Source: Anaerotignum sp. (GTDB lineage: Bacteria > Bacillota > Clostridia > Lachnospirales > Anaerotignaceae). Taken from it: a stretch of 63,141 nucleotides of DNA. The position numbers were made by a program, and so were the translations under genes. Each line of letters starts with the position of its first letter. Within the stretch, counting starts at the first letter, position 1. Location of the stretch: the NCBI GenBank assembly GCA_020024455.1, contig JAHHTU010000008.1, positions 1 to 63,141 on the forward strand, written 5' to 3'. Shown piece after piece: positions 35,758-44,712 of this stretch. The notes beneath the pieces are model-generated. The model searched no databases. It saw nothing but the letters and a program-made list of their open reading frames with translations, and had not been told where the DNA came from.

Positions 35758-35785
35758 TTGACAAATTTTGTGGTTATGGTATCCT
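35758..35785 (+). promoter_or_regulatory. promoter of asnA
   Basis: A perfect -35 TTGACA (35758-35763), a 16-bp spacer and -10 TATCCT (35780-35785). The leader to the ATG is only about 40 nt, too short for a T-box. Confidence 0.6.
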
Positions 35786-35828
35786 ATAAAATAAATGTTT
35801 TAGCAATCAAAATGGGAGGGCTTAATAT

Positions 35829-36836
35829 ATGAGTAAAACATACATTCCAGAAGGGTATCAATCCGTATTGACATTGTATGAAACACAAAATGCGATTGGT
35901 ATCATACACAATACATTTGAAGAACATCTTTCACAAACATTGAATTTGAGAAGGGTTTCCGCACCATTATTTGTAGACCCTGCCACAGGATTGAACGATA
36001 ATTTGAACGGGGTAGAACGCCCTGTCAGTTTTGAAGTACCTGCAACCGGTGTCACAGCAGAAGTGGTACACTCTTTGGCAAAATGGAAAAGAATGGCGTT
36101 GTATCGCTATGATTTTCACCCCGGAAAAGGGCTGTATACCATTATGAATGCCATTCGCCGTGACGAAACATTAGATAACTTACATTCTATTTATGTAGAC
36201 CAATGGGATTGGGAAAAAGTCATTACACCCGAAAAAAGAAATTTGCAGGAATTGAAATTCACTGTCCAAGGGATTGTGATTAGCATTTGCGATACTTTGG
36301 AAGTGTTGAAGAAAAAATATCCTCGTATTCAAACACAACTGTGCAGAGAAGTAACATTTATCACATCACAGGAATTGGAGGACAGATACCCTGATTTGAC
36401 ACCAAAAGAACGGGAAGATGCCATTACCAAAGAGTATAAAACCGTATTTATTATGCAAATTGGGGGCACATTGCGTTCCGGTAAACCACATGATGGTCGT
36501 GCACCGGACTACGATGATTGGACATTGAATGGTGATTTGTTGTTCTACAATCCTGTATTAGACCATGCATTGGAAATTTCTTCTATGGGTATTCGTGTAG
36601 ATGCGGTTTCTTTGGATAGTCAGTTGACAAAAGCAAATTGCGATGACAGAAGAACATTGACATACCATAAAATGCTTTTGGAAGGCAAATTGCCTTGCAC
36701 CATTGGCGGTGGTATCGGTCAATCTCGTTTGTGTATGTTGTTGCTTGGAAAAGCACATATCGGCGAAGTACAGTCCTCTATCTGGGATGCAGAAACATTT
36801 GAAGTTTGTAACGCCGCAGGGGTTACCTTGCTATAA
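35829..36836 (+). CDS. asnA: aspartate--ammonia ligase (asparagine synthetase A)
   Basis: A 335-aa class-II-synthetase-like enzyme that makes asparagine from aspartate, ammonia and ATP. Recognisable stretches are LNLRRVSAPLFVDP, GLNDNLNGVERPVSF, HSLAKWKRMALYRY, YVDQWDWEKVI and GGGIGQSRLCMLLLGKAHIGEVQ. The length matches AsnA (about 330). GGGAGGG lies 8 bp upstream of the ATG. It is monocistronic, and the pyr operon converges on it from the right. Confidence 0.96.
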   Translation: MSKTYIPEGYQSVLTLYETQNAIGIIHNTFEEHLSQTLNLRRVSAPLFVDPATGLNDNLNGVERPVSFEVPATGVTAEVVHSLAKWKRMALYRYDFHPGKGLYTIMNAIRRDETLDNLHSIYVDQWDWEKVITPEKRNLQELKFTVQGIVISICDTLEVLKKKYPRIQTQLCREVTFITSQELEDRYPDLTPKEREDAITKEYKTVFIMQIGGTLRSGKPHDGRAPDYDDWTLNGDLLFYNPVLDHALEISSMGIRVDAVSLDSQLTKANCDDRRTLTYHKMLLEGKLPCTIGGGIGQSRLCMLLLGKAHIGEVQSSIWDAETFEVCNAAGVTLL

Positions 36837-36855
36837 GTATAAAAACAAAAAGAAA

Positions 36856-36879
36856 AGCCACTTCATTTTTGAAGTGGCT
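36856..36879 (-). terminator. second terminator of the pyr operon (possibly shared with asnA)
   Basis: A 9-bp stem (36856-36864 with 36871-36879) followed on the minus strand by a long T-rich stretch. On the plus strand the tail is A-rich, so it fits the minus strand better. Confidence 0.65.
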
Positions 36880-36915
36880 CAAAAAGTTTAGATAAATGAA
36901 ATCGTAACAATTTTG

Positions 36916-36949
36916 AAAATGAGTTCTGTGTTGCACGGAACTCATTTTT
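36916..36949 (-). terminator. first hairpin downstream of pyrI
   Basis: An 11-bp stem (36916-36926 with 36938-36948) about 150 bp after the pyrI stop; its minus-strand tail is TTTTC-like. The segment 36950-37096 between it and pyrI holds no gene I can support. Confidence 0.5.
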
Positions 36950-37096
36950 AGTTGCCAAACAATTTTATTGTTGTTGTAGTAATCAACGCATTTGCCCGTC
37001 CCAAAGAACGAAGACACTCCGTTTTTTAAGTATTCAATTTCCGTTTTGGGTTTTTGGCTATTCCATATTCTTCTGCCTTTTGTTTCTTTTTGTGTG

Positions 37097-37516
37097 TTAT
37101 TTTTTTGCTTCGCTTTCGCAGTAAATACAACGATATACACGATTTGTTTTATCTGTCAATTTGAAGATATGAGAAATTTCTTGTTCCACAGATGTGATAC
37201 AACGTGGATTTTTGCAAGTGATAACATCTGTCACTTGTTCCGGCAGTTCAGGGTGGAATTTTTTGATTTGTTTGCCGTCTTTGATGATGCTGATGGTAAT
37301 GTCCGGGTCGATATAACCCAATACACCCAAATCAATATCCAGAACACGGTCAATTTTAATCATATCTTTTTTGCCCATTTTATTGCTGTTGACATTACGC
37401 AATATTGCCAATGAGCAGTCTAATTCATCTAAGTGCAGAAAATGGTACAATTCCATACCTTTTCCTGCCTGTATATGGTCAATCACAATGCCGTTTTGAA
37501 TGGGGTTGATTTGCAT
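37097..37516 (-). CDS. pyrI: aspartate carbamoyltransferase regulatory subunit
   Basis: A 139-aa regulatory chain of ATCase. The N-terminal nucleotide-binding domain (1-95) includes IQNGIVIDHIQAGKG and SNKMGKKDMIKI. The C-terminal zinc domain has four Cys as C-x-N-P-R-C and C-I-Y-C and contacts the catalytic chain. Its presence predicts CTP/ATP control of the intact PyrB next door. The ATG overlaps the pyrB stop as ATGA. Last gene of the pyr operon. Confidence 0.95.
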   Translation of the reverse strand: MQINPIQNGIVIDHIQAGKGMELYHFLHLDELDCSLAILRNVNSNKMGKKDMIKIDRVLDIDLGVLGYIDPDITISIIKDGKQIKKFHPELPEQVTDVITCKNPRCITSVEQEISHIFKLTDKTNRVYRCIYCESEAKK

Positions 37517-38433
37517 CAGATACACACCTCCAACAATTTCAATATCAATGCCATACGGATATATTTTCCGTTGTGTGCCTGTTTGAAATAGCAAGCACGA
37601 GGGTCTGCATCGACACTGGTTGCTATTTCGTTTACACGAGGCAGAGGGTGCAAAATACACAAATCGGATTTTGCTGTTTTCAGTTTATCGGGTGTCAAAA
37701 TATAGCTGTCTTTCAATCGGATATAATCCGCTTCATTGAAAAAGCGTTCTTTTTGCACTCTGGTCATATACAAAATATCCAGTTTTGGCATCACTGTTTC
37801 CAAATTGTTTGTTTCTTCATAAGACATTCCTTTTTGTTCCAACACATCATGAATGATGTAATTGGGCAGACGCAATTCTTCGGGTGCAATCAGCACAAAA
37901 TGAATGCCTGTGTAGCGGGACAGTGCATGAATCAAAGAATGTACGGTACGACCGAATTTCAAGTCACCGCAAAGTCCGACGGTCAAATTGTCAAATCTGC
38001 CTTTTTCTCTGTGTATGGTCAAAAGGTCTGTCAATGTTTGTGTGGGGTGGTTGTGCCCGCCGTCCCCTGCGTTGATGATAGGCACAGGACTATGCATGGT
38101 TGCAACCATAGGCGCACCCTCTTTGGGGTGACGCATGGCGATAATATCCGCATAACAGCCAACCACACGCACGGTATCGGAAACACTTTCCCCTTTTGAG
38201 GCAGAACTGCTGTTTGCTTCTGAAAATCCCAATACACTGCCACCCAATTCCAACATGGCTGCCTCGAAACTCAAACGGGTACGGGTAGAGGGTTCAAAAA
38301 ACAATGTTGCCAGTTTTTTTCTTTTGCAAGCGTCTTGATATTTGACAGGGTTTTCGATGATGTCACAAGCAGTACAGATTAAAGCATCAATTTCTGCCAC
38401 AGTCAAATCTGTAATATCAATCAAATTTCGCAT
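37516..38433 (-). CDS. pyrB: aspartate carbamoyltransferase catalytic subunit (intact)
   Basis: A 305-aa enzyme that condenses carbamoyl phosphate with aspartate. All active-site motifs are intact: FFEPSTRTRLSFE, SKGESVSDT with the catalytic Lys, MRHPKEGAP, HPTQTLTDLLTI, GDLKFGRTVHS, TRVQKERF and HPLPRVNEIA. It is of the PyrI-associated E. coli type, unlike the degenerate Bacillus-like paralogue at 15850. The start overlaps the pyrE end by 13 bp. GGAGG lies about 11 bp upstream. Confidence 0.97.
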   Translation of the reverse strand: MRNLIDITDLTVAEIDALICTACDIIENPVKYQDACKRKKLATLFFEPSTRTRLSFEAAMLELGGSVLGFSEANSSSASKGESVSDTVRVVGCYADIIAMRHPKEGAPMVATMHSPVPIINAGDGGHNHPTQTLTDLLTIHREKGRFDNLTVGLCGDLKFGRTVHSLIHALSRYTGIHFVLIAPEELRLPNYIIHDVLEQKGMSYEETNNLETVMPKLDILYMTRVQKERFFNEADYIRLKDSYILTPDKLKTAKSDLCILHPLPRVNEIATSVDADPRACYFKQAHNGKYIRMALILKLLEVCI

Positions 38434-39068
38434 GATGCATCATTCCTCCAACTTTCATCGCTAGGGTTGTTGCGGAATGCAATCAATTTTGCGATATCAG
38501 ATTGTTTGATATAGCCTTCTTCTGCGGCAACTTCTGCCACAGCATCAAAATTGGACAAGCTGATGTTTTTGACATTGGCTTCTGCCAAACGCTCCAATCC
38601 TTTTTGCATACCATATGTGAATATGCTGACAATGCCCAATACATCAGCACCTGCCGCACGCAATACATTGACCACTTCAATGGCACTGCCACCGGTGGAA
38701 ATCAAATCTTCCACAACAACAACTTTTTGTCCTTTTTCCAATTTGCCTTCGATTTGGTTGTGTCTGCCATGGTCTTTTTGACCGGAGCGTACATAACCCA
38801 TAGGCAAATCCAAAATATGTGCTGTGATGGCAGCATGAGCAATGCCGGCTGTGCTGGTACCCATCAATACTTCGCAATCAGGGTATTCTCTTTTGATGGT
38901 GTCTGCCAATGCATTTTCGATGCGTGTTCTGACATTTGGTGCAGTCAATGTCAAACGGTTATCGCAGTAGATGGGGCTTTTGATACCGCTTGCCCATGTG
39001 AATGGTTCTTCCGGTCTTAAAAATACTGCACCGATGGATAACAAGTCTTTTGCAATTTGTTTCTTCAT
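38421..39068 (-). CDS. pyrE: orotate phosphoribosyltransferase
   Basis: A 215-aa enzyme that joins orotate and PRPP to give OMP. Seen: FTWASGIKSPIYCDNR, YVRSGQKDHGRHNQIEG (flexible catalytic loop with Lys/His) and VVVEDLISTGGSAIEV (PRPP-binding motif). The start is ATG 39068, with AGGAGG upstream, overlapping the pyrF stop as ATGA; a longer in-frame start at 39101 would overlap pyrF and its ribosome binding site. Confidence 0.96.
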   Translation of the reverse strand: MKKQIAKDLLSIGAVFLRPEEPFTWASGIKSPIYCDNRLTLTAPNVRTRIENALADTIKREYPDCEVLMGTSTAGIAHAAITAHILDLPMGYVRSGQKDHGRHNQIEGKLEKGQKVVVVEDLISTGGSAIEVVNVLRAAGADVLGIVSIFTYGMQKGLERLAEANVKNISLSNFDAVAEVAAEEGYIKQSDIAKLIAFRNNPSDESWRNDASCEI

Positions 39069-39775
39069 ACTGTTTCGCCTCCTAAAAATTCGTTCATACA
39101 TCTTCTATATGCTGCCACAGGGTTGTCTGCCTGTGTGATGGGACGTCCCACCACAATATAGTCAGAACCCAATTCTCTTGCTTTTGCGGGTGTGGTGATA
39201 CGCACTTGGTCGCCTGCTTCCCCATCTGCAAAACGTACCCCCGGGGTAATGGTCAGGAAATCTTTGCCGCATACTTCTTTGACTGTGCCTGCTTCCAAAG
39301 GAGAACAAACAACGCCGTCCAAACCTGCAATTTTGGTATTTGCAGCATAATGCAAAACCACTTCATTCAGAGAACGGTTAATCAGCAAATCGTTTTGCAT
39401 ACGTTCTTCACTGGTGGAGGTTAACTGTGTGACAGCAATCAACAAAGGACGTGTGCCATCGGGACGTGTCAAACCTTCCAATGCAGCTTCCATCATGGAG
39501 ATGGTGCCGGCTGCGTGTACATTACATAAATCCACATCTAGATTGGACAACACTGCCATTGCTTTTTTGACGGTATTGGGAATGTCATGTAATTTCAAGT
39601 CCAAAAATATTTTATGCCCTCTTGCTTTGATTTCTTTGACAATCGCAGGACCTTCTGCATAAAACAATTCCATACCGATTTTTAAGAAAGGTTTTTCTTC
39701 TGTAAATTGGTCTAAAAAAGCAAACAAATCTTTTTTACTGTTAAAATCGCAAGCGATGATGACATCTTTACTCAT
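39065..39775 (-). CDS. pyrF: orotidine 5'-phosphate decarboxylase
   Basis: A 236-aa TIM-barrel enzyme that makes UMP. The catalytic motif DLKLHDIPNTVKKA, with the Lys-Asp array, is near residue 60. The phosphate-binding end has TPGVRFADGEAGDQ and GSDYIVVGRPIT. It is of the shorter (Bacillus/E. coli-type) group. ATGA overlaps on both sides couple it to pyrD and pyrE. Confidence 0.96.
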   Translation of the reverse strand: MSKDVIIACDFNSKKDLFAFLDQFTEEKPFLKIGMELFYAEGPAIVKEIKARGHKIFLDLKLHDIPNTVKKAMAVLSNLDVDLCNVHAAGTISMMEAALEGLTRPDGTRPLLIAVTQLTSTSEERMQNDLLINRSLNEVVLHYAANTKIAGLDGVVCSPLEAGTVKEVCGKDFLTITPGVRFADGEAGDQVRITTPAKARELGSDYIVVGRPITQADNPVAAYRRCMNEFLGGETV

Positions 39776-40686
39776 GTTCTGGCACCTCCGATGATATCTT
39801 GTAAATTGGTTATACCATAACGTTGCATCACAATGGGCAATTCTTCAATGATGGTTTTGCAAACAAATGGGTCTACCAAATTTGCAGCACCGATTTGCAC
39901 CGCAGATGCACCGGCAAGCATCATTTCCAAAACGTCCTCGGCACAGGAAACGCCGCCCATACCAATGACAGGGATTTTGACTGCTTCTGCAACTTGATAT
40001 ACCATACGCAATGCCACAGGGAATATGGCACTGCCGGAGAACCCGCCCATTTTGTTGGCAATGACGGGGCGTTTTGTTTTCAAATCAATACGCATACCCA
40101 TCAATGTGTTGATTAAGCTGATACCGTCTGCACCTGCTTGTTCACAGGCTTTTGCAATGGCAACAATGTCTGTCACATTGGGGCTTAATTTGATATAAAT
40201 GGGCTTTGTTGTGACTGCTTTGACTGCCTTGGTGACTTCGGCAGCAGCTTCCGGTGTTGTGCCGAATGTCATGCCACCATGGTGTACATTGGGGCAGCTG
40301 ACATTGACTTCTATGATACCAACTTGGTCCTCTTTGTTCATACGTTCACAACAATAGGCATATTCATCAATAGAAAACCCGCTGATATTGGCAATCATGG
40401 GTTTATGAAAACATTTTCTCATTTTGGGCAATTCTTCTGCGATAACTTTATCAATGCCGGGATTTTGCAAACCAACGGCGTTAATCATACCGGCAGTACA
40501 TTCTGCAATACGAGGTGTCGGATTGCCGAAACGGGGTTCTTTTGTCGTGCCTTTACAGGAAAAAGAACCTAATATGTTGATATCGTACAATTCTGCAAAT
40601 TCATAACCATAGCCAAATGTACCGCTGGCAGGAATAACAGGATTGTCCAACATGATACCGCTGAGTGTCACATTTGTATTTACCAC
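39772..40686 (-). CDS. pyrD: dihydroorotate dehydrogenase, class 1B catalytic subunit
   Basis: A 304-aa FMN enzyme oxidising dihydroorotate with NAD as the final acceptor through PyrK. Seen: NPVIPASGTFGYG, NAVGLQNPG, EVNVSCPNVHHGG with the class 1 catalytic Cys, KLSPNVTD, NTLMGMRID and GMGGVSCAEDVLEMMLAGASAVQIG. The start is GTG at 40686 behind AAGGAGG, overlapping the pyrK stop by 7 bp. Class 1B is set by the adjacent pyrK. Confidence 0.96.
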   Translation of the reverse strand: MVNTNVTLSGIMLDNPVIPASGTFGYGYEFAELYDINILGSFSCKGTTKEPRFGNPTPRIAECTAGMINAVGLQNPGIDKVIAEELPKMRKCFHKPMIANISGFSIDEYAYCCERMNKEDQVGIIEVNVSCPNVHHGGMTFGTTPEAAAEVTKAVKAVTTKPIYIKLSPNVTDIVAIAKACEQAGADGISLINTLMGMRIDLKTKRPVIANKMGGFSGSAIFPVALRMVYQVAEAVKIPVIGMGGVSCAEDVLEMMLAGASAVQIGAANLVDPFVCKTIIEELPIVMQRYGITNLQDIIGGART

Positions 40687-41414
40687 TTAATTTCCTCCTT
40701 TTCCAGTACAGGGCCATCTTTACAAATTCTTTTGTTGCCGTATTTTGTTTCGCAACTGCAACCCATACAAGCACCAAAACCACAGCCCATACGTTCTTCA
40801 AAACTGAGTTGCCCGCTTGTGTTTGTGCAGTCACACAATGCTTTTAACATGGCCTCCGGACCACAGGTATAGAAATATGTATAATCGGATAATGTGTTGA
40901 CCACGTCGGTCACAAAGCCTTTGGTACCCAGTGTAGCGTCTACGGTTGCAACATGAACAGGCAATCCCAATGCACGGAATTCATCAATGAAAAATGCTTC
41001 TTTCTTTGATGCAAACCCAAGAATCACAGTTGGTTTTTTGCCTTCTGCAATAAGATTTTTTGCCAAACGATACATGGGTGGAACACCAACACCGCCGCCA
41101 ATGAGCAACGGTTTTTGACCACTTTTTGTGGTGTCATATCCGTTTCCCAAACCGGTCAAAATATCCAATGCAGTGCCACTGGGCAGTTTTGAGAGATATG
41201 TTGTGCCTTTGCCTACGGTTTTATACAATATGGTGATGGTTTTTTCATCATAATCACACACAGAAATGGGACGGCGTAAGAAAAAGCCGTCTAATTTGAT
41301 ATTGATGAATTGCCCCGGGGCGGTGATGGCGGAAGTATCTCCCGCCAAAACCATTTTTAATACAGTATCGCTTAAATGTTGGTTATATTTTATGGTAAAA
41401 ATTGACTGTTTCAA
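40680..41414 (-). CDS. pyrK: dihydroorotate dehydrogenase electron transfer subunit
   Basis: A 244-aa FAD and [2Fe-2S] subunit that passes electrons from PyrD to NAD. FAD-binding RRPISVCDYD and GKGTTYLS, NAD-binding LIGGGVGVPPMYRLA, and a C-terminal cluster with four Cys (C-x4-C-x2-C, then another Cys about 11 residues on). TTG start behind AGGAGG. It is 15 bp downstream of carB. Confidence 0.95.
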   Translation of the reverse strand: MKQSIFTIKYNQHLSDTVLKMVLAGDTSAITAPGQFINIKLDGFFLRRPISVCDYDEKTITILYKTVGKGTTYLSKLPSGTALDILTGLGNGYDTTKSGQKPLLIGGGVGVPPMYRLAKNLIAEGKKPTVILGFASKKEAFFIDEFRALGLPVHVATVDATLGTKGFVTDVVNTLSDYTYFYTCGPEAMLKALCDCTNTSGQLSFEERMGCGFGACMGCSCETKYGNKRICKDGPVLEKEEIKW

Positions 41415-41429
41415 GACGTACCTCCTGTA

Positions 41430-44400
41430 TTATGCGTCAATGGTAGAAATGCACAATGTGGTTTCTTCCAAAACATCAAGCAATACTTTTACAGTATCCA
41501 ATGCAGTGAACATGGTCACGTTGTTTTCTACGGCACATTGACGAATTTCCTGTCCATCGTTCATTTCTTTGTCAGAGTTGATATCTCTTGTGTTGATGAC
41601 ATAAGTGACATAGCCATGACGGATTGCTTCGATGATTTCGTCACTGCCTTCGCTGATTTTTGCTTTGATACGGGTACGAATACCATGTTGTTTCAAGAAA
41701 TCGGCAGTACCTTTTGTCGCTTCGATATTAAAGCCCAATTCGTAGAAACGACGCATCAAAGGCAGTGCTTCTTCTTTATCTTTATCCGCAATGGTTGCAA
41801 ACACAGTGCCGTAGTTCAAAATATGCATACCAGACGCCTGCAATGCTTTATACAATGCTCTGTTCAATTTGTTGTCATAACCGATGGCTTCCCCTGTGGA
41901 TTTCATTTCGGGGGACAAGTATGTGTCCATACCATGCAGTTTGGAGAAAGAGAATGCAGGTACTTTGACATACCATCTGTTCTTTTCATCAGGGTAAATG
42001 CCGAAGATACCTTGTTCTTTCAATGTTTTACCCAAAATAACCAATGTTGCGATGTCTGCCAAAGAATAACCGGTTGCTTTGGACAAGAATGGTACAGTTC
42101 TGGAAGAACGAGGGTTTACTTCGATAACATATACATTGTCTTCTTTATCCACAATAAACTGAATATTGAACAAACCACGAATACCGATGCCCAAGCCTAA
42201 CTTTTTGGTGTATTCCAAAATTTTGCCTTTTGCTTTTGCGGATACGCTGAATGTAGGGTATACACTGATGGAGTCGCCGGAGTGGATACCGGTTCTTTCC
42301 ACGTGTTCCATGATGCCCGGTACAAATACATCAAAGCCGTCACATACTGCGTCTACTTCCAATTCTTTGCCTTGTATATATTTATCTACCAATACGGGTT
42401 GGTCTTCGTTGATGGCAACTGCAGATTTCAGGTAAGTACGCAGAGCGGTTTCATTTGCAACAATCTGCATGGCACGACCACCCAAAACGTAGCTGGGGCG
42501 TACCAATACAGGATAGCCGATTTCGTTTGCCGCTTTGACACCGTCTTCGATGTTTGTCACTGCCTGTCCTTTTGGTTGTGGGATAGCCAATTCTTCCATG
42601 ATTTTTTCAAAAGAATCTCTGTTTTCGGCTCTTTCGATTGCGGCAACGTCTGTGCCAATGATGGTTACACCACGTTCCATCAAAGGTTGTGCCAAGTTGA
42701 TGGCTGTTTGACCGCCCAAAGAGGCAATGACACCCAGAGGTTTTTCCAGTTCCACAATGTTCATCACATCTTCTGTGGTCAATGGTTCAAAATAGAGCTT
42801 ATCGCTGGTTGTGTAGTCTGTGGATACGGTTTCCGGATTGTTGTTGATGATGATGGATTCATAACCGTATTCTTTGATTGTGGTTACTGCATGAACAGTG
42901 GAATAGTCAAATTCTACACCTTGTCCGATACGGATAGGGCCGGAACCCAAAACAATAATTTTCTTTTTGTCGCTGATGCGGGATTCATTGTTTTCTTCAT
43001 ATGTGGAGTAGAAGTATGGAATATAACCGCCACAACCACTGGTTTCAATCATTTTATATACAGGGAACATATTTGCCTGTTTTCTGATATCGAAAATTTC
43101 CAACTCTGTTTTGTTCCACAGTGTTGCGATAAATTTGTCGGAAAAACCCATTTTTTTGGCAGTTGCCAAAATTTCTTTATTGCCAACGTTTTCAGACAAT
43201 ACGGTTTCGTAATCTACGATATTTTTGAGTACTTCCAAGAAGTATTTTGTGATTTTGGTTGCATCGAAAATGTCGTCCAAAGAAACACCGTTACGAATGA
43301 GCTGTGCAATGGCATAGATACGGTCGTCCGGACTTTGTGCGATATAATCCAGCAATTCTTGGTTGGAAACGGTATCGAATTTTGCCATATGGATATGGCA
43401 AACACCGATTTCCAAAGAACGTACAGATTTTAACAAACATTCTTCTATGGTTCTGCCAATGCCCATCACTTCGCCGGTTGCTTTCATCTGTGTACCCAAT
43501 GTGTTTGCGGCGGTTTCAAATTTATCAAATGCGAAACGAGGCATTTTTGCAACAATATAATCCAATGCAGGTTCAAAGTTTGCGTTGGTTTCGGAAATCT
43601 GGATTTCGTCCAATGTCATACCAATGGCAATTTTTGCGGTAACTCTTGCAATGGGGTATCCGCTTGCTTTGGAAGCCAATGCAGAGGAACGGGATACACG
43701 AGGGTTTACTTCAATCAAATAATATGTGGAAGAATTTGGGTCTAATGCAAACTGTACATTACAACCACCCTCGATTTTCAATGCACGAATGATTTTCAAT
43801 GCACTGTCACGCAACATATTGAAATCTGCATCACTCAATGTCAATATGGGTGCTACCACGATGGAGTCGCCTGTGTGTACCCCAACAGGGTCGATGTTTT
43901 CCATACCACAGATAGTGATTGCTTGGTCTGTACCGTCACGCATCACTTCAAATTCGATTTCTTTGTAACCTTTTACGCTTTTTTCCACCAATACTTGATG
44001 TACAGGAGAAAGTTTCAAAGCGTTTTCCATGATTTCTGCCAATTCCTTTTCATTTTGTGCAAAACCGCCACCGGTACCACCCAATGTGAATGCAGGACGC
44101 AATACAACGGGATATCCGATTTCGTTTGCTGCTTCGATGGCTTCTTCGATGGAGTAAGTAATGCGGGAAGGAATAACGGGTTCACCGATTTCCTGACACA
44201 ATTCTTTGAACAGTTCTCTATCTTCCGCACGTTCGATACTTTCGCAGCTTGTGCCAAGCAATTCCACTTGACACTCTCTCAAAATCCCTTTCTTTTCCAA
44301 CTGCATTGCCAAGTTCAAACCGGTTTGACCGCCGATACCGGGAACAATCGCATCAGGGCGTTCATAACGCAGAATTTTTGCCACATATTCCAATGTCAAA

Positions 44401-44603
44401 GGTTCCATATATACTTTGTCTGCAATGGTGGTATCTGTCATGATGGTAGCGGGGTTTGAGTTTACCAATACCACTTCATATCCTTCTTCTTTCAGTGCCA
44501 AACAGGCTTGTGTGCCGGCATAGTCAAATTCTGCTGCCTGTCCAATTACAATCGGACCGGAACCGATAATCAGAATTTTTTTCAAGTCAGTACGTTTTGC
44601 CAT
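41430..44603 (-). CDS. carB: carbamoyl-phosphate synthase large subunit
   Basis: A 1057-aa synthase with two homologous ATP-grasp halves: the first (1-400) forms carboxyphosphate, the second (about 545-935) phosphorylates carbamate. There is an oligomerisation segment between them and a C-terminal MGS-like allosteric domain (about 936-1057). Seen: GSGPIVIGQAAEFDYAGTQA and GSGPIRIGQGVEFDYS at the two half starts and the matching NPRVSRSSALASKA and NPRSSRTVPFLSKA. The small subunit gene carA, usually directly upstream, is absent from the window. AAGGAGG before the ATG. It follows pyrC by a 109-bp gap. Confidence 0.97.
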   Translation of the reverse strand: MAKRTDLKKILIIGSGPIVIGQAAEFDYAGTQACLALKEEGYEVVLVNSNPATIMTDTTIADKVYMEPLTLEYVAKILRYERPDAIVPGIGGQTGLNLAMQLEKKGILRECQVELLGTSCESIERAEDRELFKELCQEIGEPVIPSRITYSIEEAIEAANEIGYPVVLRPAFTLGGTGGGFAQNEKELAEIMENALKLSPVHQVLVEKSVKGYKEIEFEVMRDGTDQAITICGMENIDPVGVHTGDSIVVAPILTLSDADFNMLRDSALKIIRALKIEGGCNVQFALDPNSSTYYLIEVNPRVSRSSALASKASGYPIARVTAKIAIGMTLDEIQISETNANFEPALDYIVAKMPRFAFDKFETAANTLGTQMKATGEVMGIGRTIEECLLKSVRSLEIGVCHIHMAKFDTVSNQELLDYIAQSPDDRIYAIAQLIRNGVSLDDIFDATKITKYFLEVLKNIVDYETVLSENVGNKEILATAKKMGFSDKFIATLWNKTELEIFDIRKQANMFPVYKMIETSGCGGYIPYFYSTYEENNESRISDKKKIIVLGSGPIRIGQGVEFDYSTVHAVTTIKEYGYESIIINNNPETVSTDYTTSDKLYFEPLTTEDVMNIVELEKPLGVIASLGGQTAINLAQPLMERGVTIIGTDVAAIERAENRDSFEKIMEELAIPQPKGQAVTNIEDGVKAANEIGYPVLVRPSYVLGGRAMQIVANETALRTYLKSAVAINEDQPVLVDKYIQGKELEVDAVCDGFDVFVPGIMEHVERTGIHSGDSISVYPTFSVSAKAKGKILEYTKKLGLGIGIRGLFNIQFIVDKEDNVYVIEVNPRSSRTVPFLSKATGYSLADIATLVILGKTLKEQGIFGIYPDEKNRWYVKVPAFSFSKLHGMDTYLSPEMKSTGEAIGYDNKLNRALYKALQASGMHILNYGTVFATIADKDKEEALPLMRRFYELGFNIEATKGTADFLKQHGIRTRIKAKISEGSDEIIEAIRHGYVTYVINTRDINSDKEMNDGQEIRQCAVENNVTMFTALDTVKVLLDVLEETTLCISTIDA

Positions 44604-44712
44604 AAAATTTTGCCTCCTTCAATATATAAAACAACGGGTAATTTATGCGGCAAATGCAGCCGTCCTATTTATAAAACAAATCTATTTGTTTTAAGCAATG
44701 TAAATGATGATA

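Noticed and set aside
35672..35828. T-box leader in front of asnA
   Set aside because: The predicted promoter leaves only about 40 nt of leader and no T-box sequence or specifier hairpin is seen.
36823..37140. 105-aa minus-strand open frame between asnA and pyrI
   Set aside because: It overlaps pyrI out of frame, has no ribosome binding site and runs through two hairpins with terminator character; no family resemblance. Treated as non-coding.
42282..43433. 383-aa plus-strand open frame antisense to carB
   Set aside because: Product is rich in Phe, Cys, Ile and His, as expected for the reverse strand of a low-GC gene; carB is certain on the other strand.
44673..44692. Palindrome between pyrC and carB as terminator or attenuator
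   Set aside because: The stem is almost only A-T with a very short loop and no clear T-run; a nearby small GC hairpin (44648-44663) is also weak. It may affect pyrC/carB balance, but nothing supports a regulatory call.
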